Positions 4,778 to 5,519 of a stretch of DNA of 5,519 nt are shown one piece after another. The stretch lies in assembly GCA_026014845.1 (NCBI GenBank), contig JAOZHM010000136.1, forward strand, positions 1 through 5,519, given 5' to 3'. The position numbers and the translations under genes were made by a program. Origin of the DNA: Candidatus Bathyarchaeota archaeon. GTDB taxonomy: Archaea; Thermoproteota; Bathyarchaeia; Bathyarchaeales; Bathycorpusculaceae. Numbering within the stretch: position 1 is the first letter of the stretch; the number at the start of each line of letters is the position of its first letter. Below the pieces are notes generated by a model that had not been told where the DNA came from, made no database searches, and was given only the letters and a program-made list of their open reading frames with translations.

Positions 4778-5519
4778 GTGACCACAGTTCCACAAGCCTA
4801 TTACCAGTTTGTCATGGATTACGCACCATACGTTTACGTTATTCCCCCGGACACCCCAGACACCGAATGGGGCAAAGCCGCATTTGCAGCAGCCTTCGCC
4901 ATTGACTTCCTTTACGAAGCCTACTTTGATAAGCAGTTCGAAGATCGAAAAACAGAAATCAACAGTAAAATCGTGAACCTAGCCGACTGGATATTAACCC
5001 AACAATGCACAAACCAAGCCAAGCTTGCTTACGGCGGATTCAAAAGCAACGAAAACAGCACACACTATTACAGTATTGACGCTTGCAGAGTCATCCCATC
5101 CATTTTAAAAGCCTACGAACTAACGAATAACGTTGACTATCTAAATGCAGCTGTACTGGCTGGAGCCACATTCCTCTACAACATGCAACACAAACCAAAC
5201 GAACTGGGCATTCACGACAAATATTACGGAGGCTTCGCAAGAGCCGTCACAAACGCAGATGAATGGCTTCAACAAATGGACATTGAATGCCTCTACGGAC
5301 TTATTGGCTTGAAAATGCTATGCATACACGATTCCGCAAACAAAAGCAAATACGAAACAATGATAATGGACGCAATATGCTTTTACCGTTTAGGTTTCGA
5401 ACAATTTTATCTTTATTATGATCCACCGCCCAACGGAGATGCAGACTGGCACAGGGTGGGCTTAAATGAAAAAACAATTTATGACGATTCATTCGCTTAC
5501 GCAATGCTTGGACTCTACA
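4778..5519 (+). CDS. Alpha/alpha-toroid (six-hairpin) protein, C-terminus cut by window edge
   Basis: Open from GTG 4778 to the right edge (247 residues seen, no stop). GTG lies 2 nt after the previous stop, with GGGAGAG (4764-4770) 7 nt upstream as a plausible ribosome site. The protein is mostly helical, with repeating hairpin units. Helix pairs run from FAAAFAIDFLYEAYF (36-50) and IVNLADWILTQQ (65-76). GGF turns at 86-88 and 151-153 are each followed by a helix pair, such as IPSILKAYELT then DYLNAAVLAGATFLYNMQ (106-137) and DIECLYGLIGLKML (168-181). The end reads YDDSFAYAMLGLY. Aromatic residues plus Asp/Glu clustered around the turns (YYSIDACR, DEWLQQMDIE, DADWHR) recall (alpha/alpha)6-barrel glycoside hydrolases and polysaccharide lyases. 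No specific family or catalytic pair can be named. No signal peptide is seen. Next to a connector-like gene, a virion-borne glycan-degrading or receptor-binding protein is a reasonable guess. Confidence 0.75.
   Translation, partial: MTTVPQAYYQFVMDYAPYVYVIPPDTPDTEWGKAAFAAAFAIDFLYEAYFDKQFEDRKTEINSKIVNLADWILTQQCTNQAKLAYGGFKSNENSTHYYSIDACRVIPSILKAYELTNNVDYLNAAVLAGATFLYNMQHKPNELGIHDKYYGGFARAVTNADEWLQQMDIECLYGLIGLKMLCIHDSANKSKYETMIMDAICFYRLGFEQFYLYYDPPPNGDADWHRVGLNEKTIYDDSFAYAMLGLY

Noticed and set aside
5301..5504. 67-codon minus-strand open frame in the toroid gene
   Set aside because: It is the shadow of a long open plus-strand gene that follows directly on the connector-like gene.

Overview
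The window looks archaeal. Genes are preceded by A/T-rich TATA boxes about 25-45 bp ahead of their starts, there is an AbrB-type vapBC pair and an archaeal winged-helix regulator, and GTG and TTG starts are used. From the general look of the proteins, my best guess is an uncultivated Bathyarchaeia-like lineage of the TACK group; this is inference from family resemblance only.

Layout. 1-929 (minus): an MFS transporter cut by the left edge, preceded by a 22-codon leader ORF that may be read from a leaderless mRNA. 930-1212: a divergent intergenic region with two A5G/CT5 inverted repeats and a TATA promoter. 1213-1452 (plus): a 79-aa protein with two FTWN-type repeats, resembling small accessory or structural proteins of archaeal virus-like loci. 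1670-2971 (plus): a second, complete and unrelated MFS transporter followed by a hairpin/T-tract terminator. 3251-3897 (plus): overlapping vapB and vapC, a type II toxin-antitoxin operon with an operator-like dyad at its promoter. 4180-3752 (minus): a winged-helix DNA-binding protein converging on vapC and overlapping its 3' end, probably truncated. 4422-4775 (plus): a small helical protein resembling phage head-tail connectors. 4778-5519 (plus, cut by the right edge): a large protein with alpha/alpha-toroid (six-hairpin) features, two bases behind the connector-like gene.

How it fits together. The 79-aa gene and the connector-like gene lie 3 kb apart but carry closely similar promoters at matching distances from their start codons. 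This suggests one regulon, probably a virus-derived cassette (provirus or domesticated remnant). Between them lie an MFS gene, a toxin-antitoxin pair and a regulator, a typical accessory cargo set. A 32-nt imperfect direct repeat (28/32 identical) flanks the vapBC-regulator block exactly and coincides with the 5' end of the connector-like gene, so the block may have been inserted there by a duplication or site-specific event. The transporters are probably host or cargo efflux genes. The toxin-antitoxin pair would stabilise the island, and the winged-helix protein may control nearby promoters.
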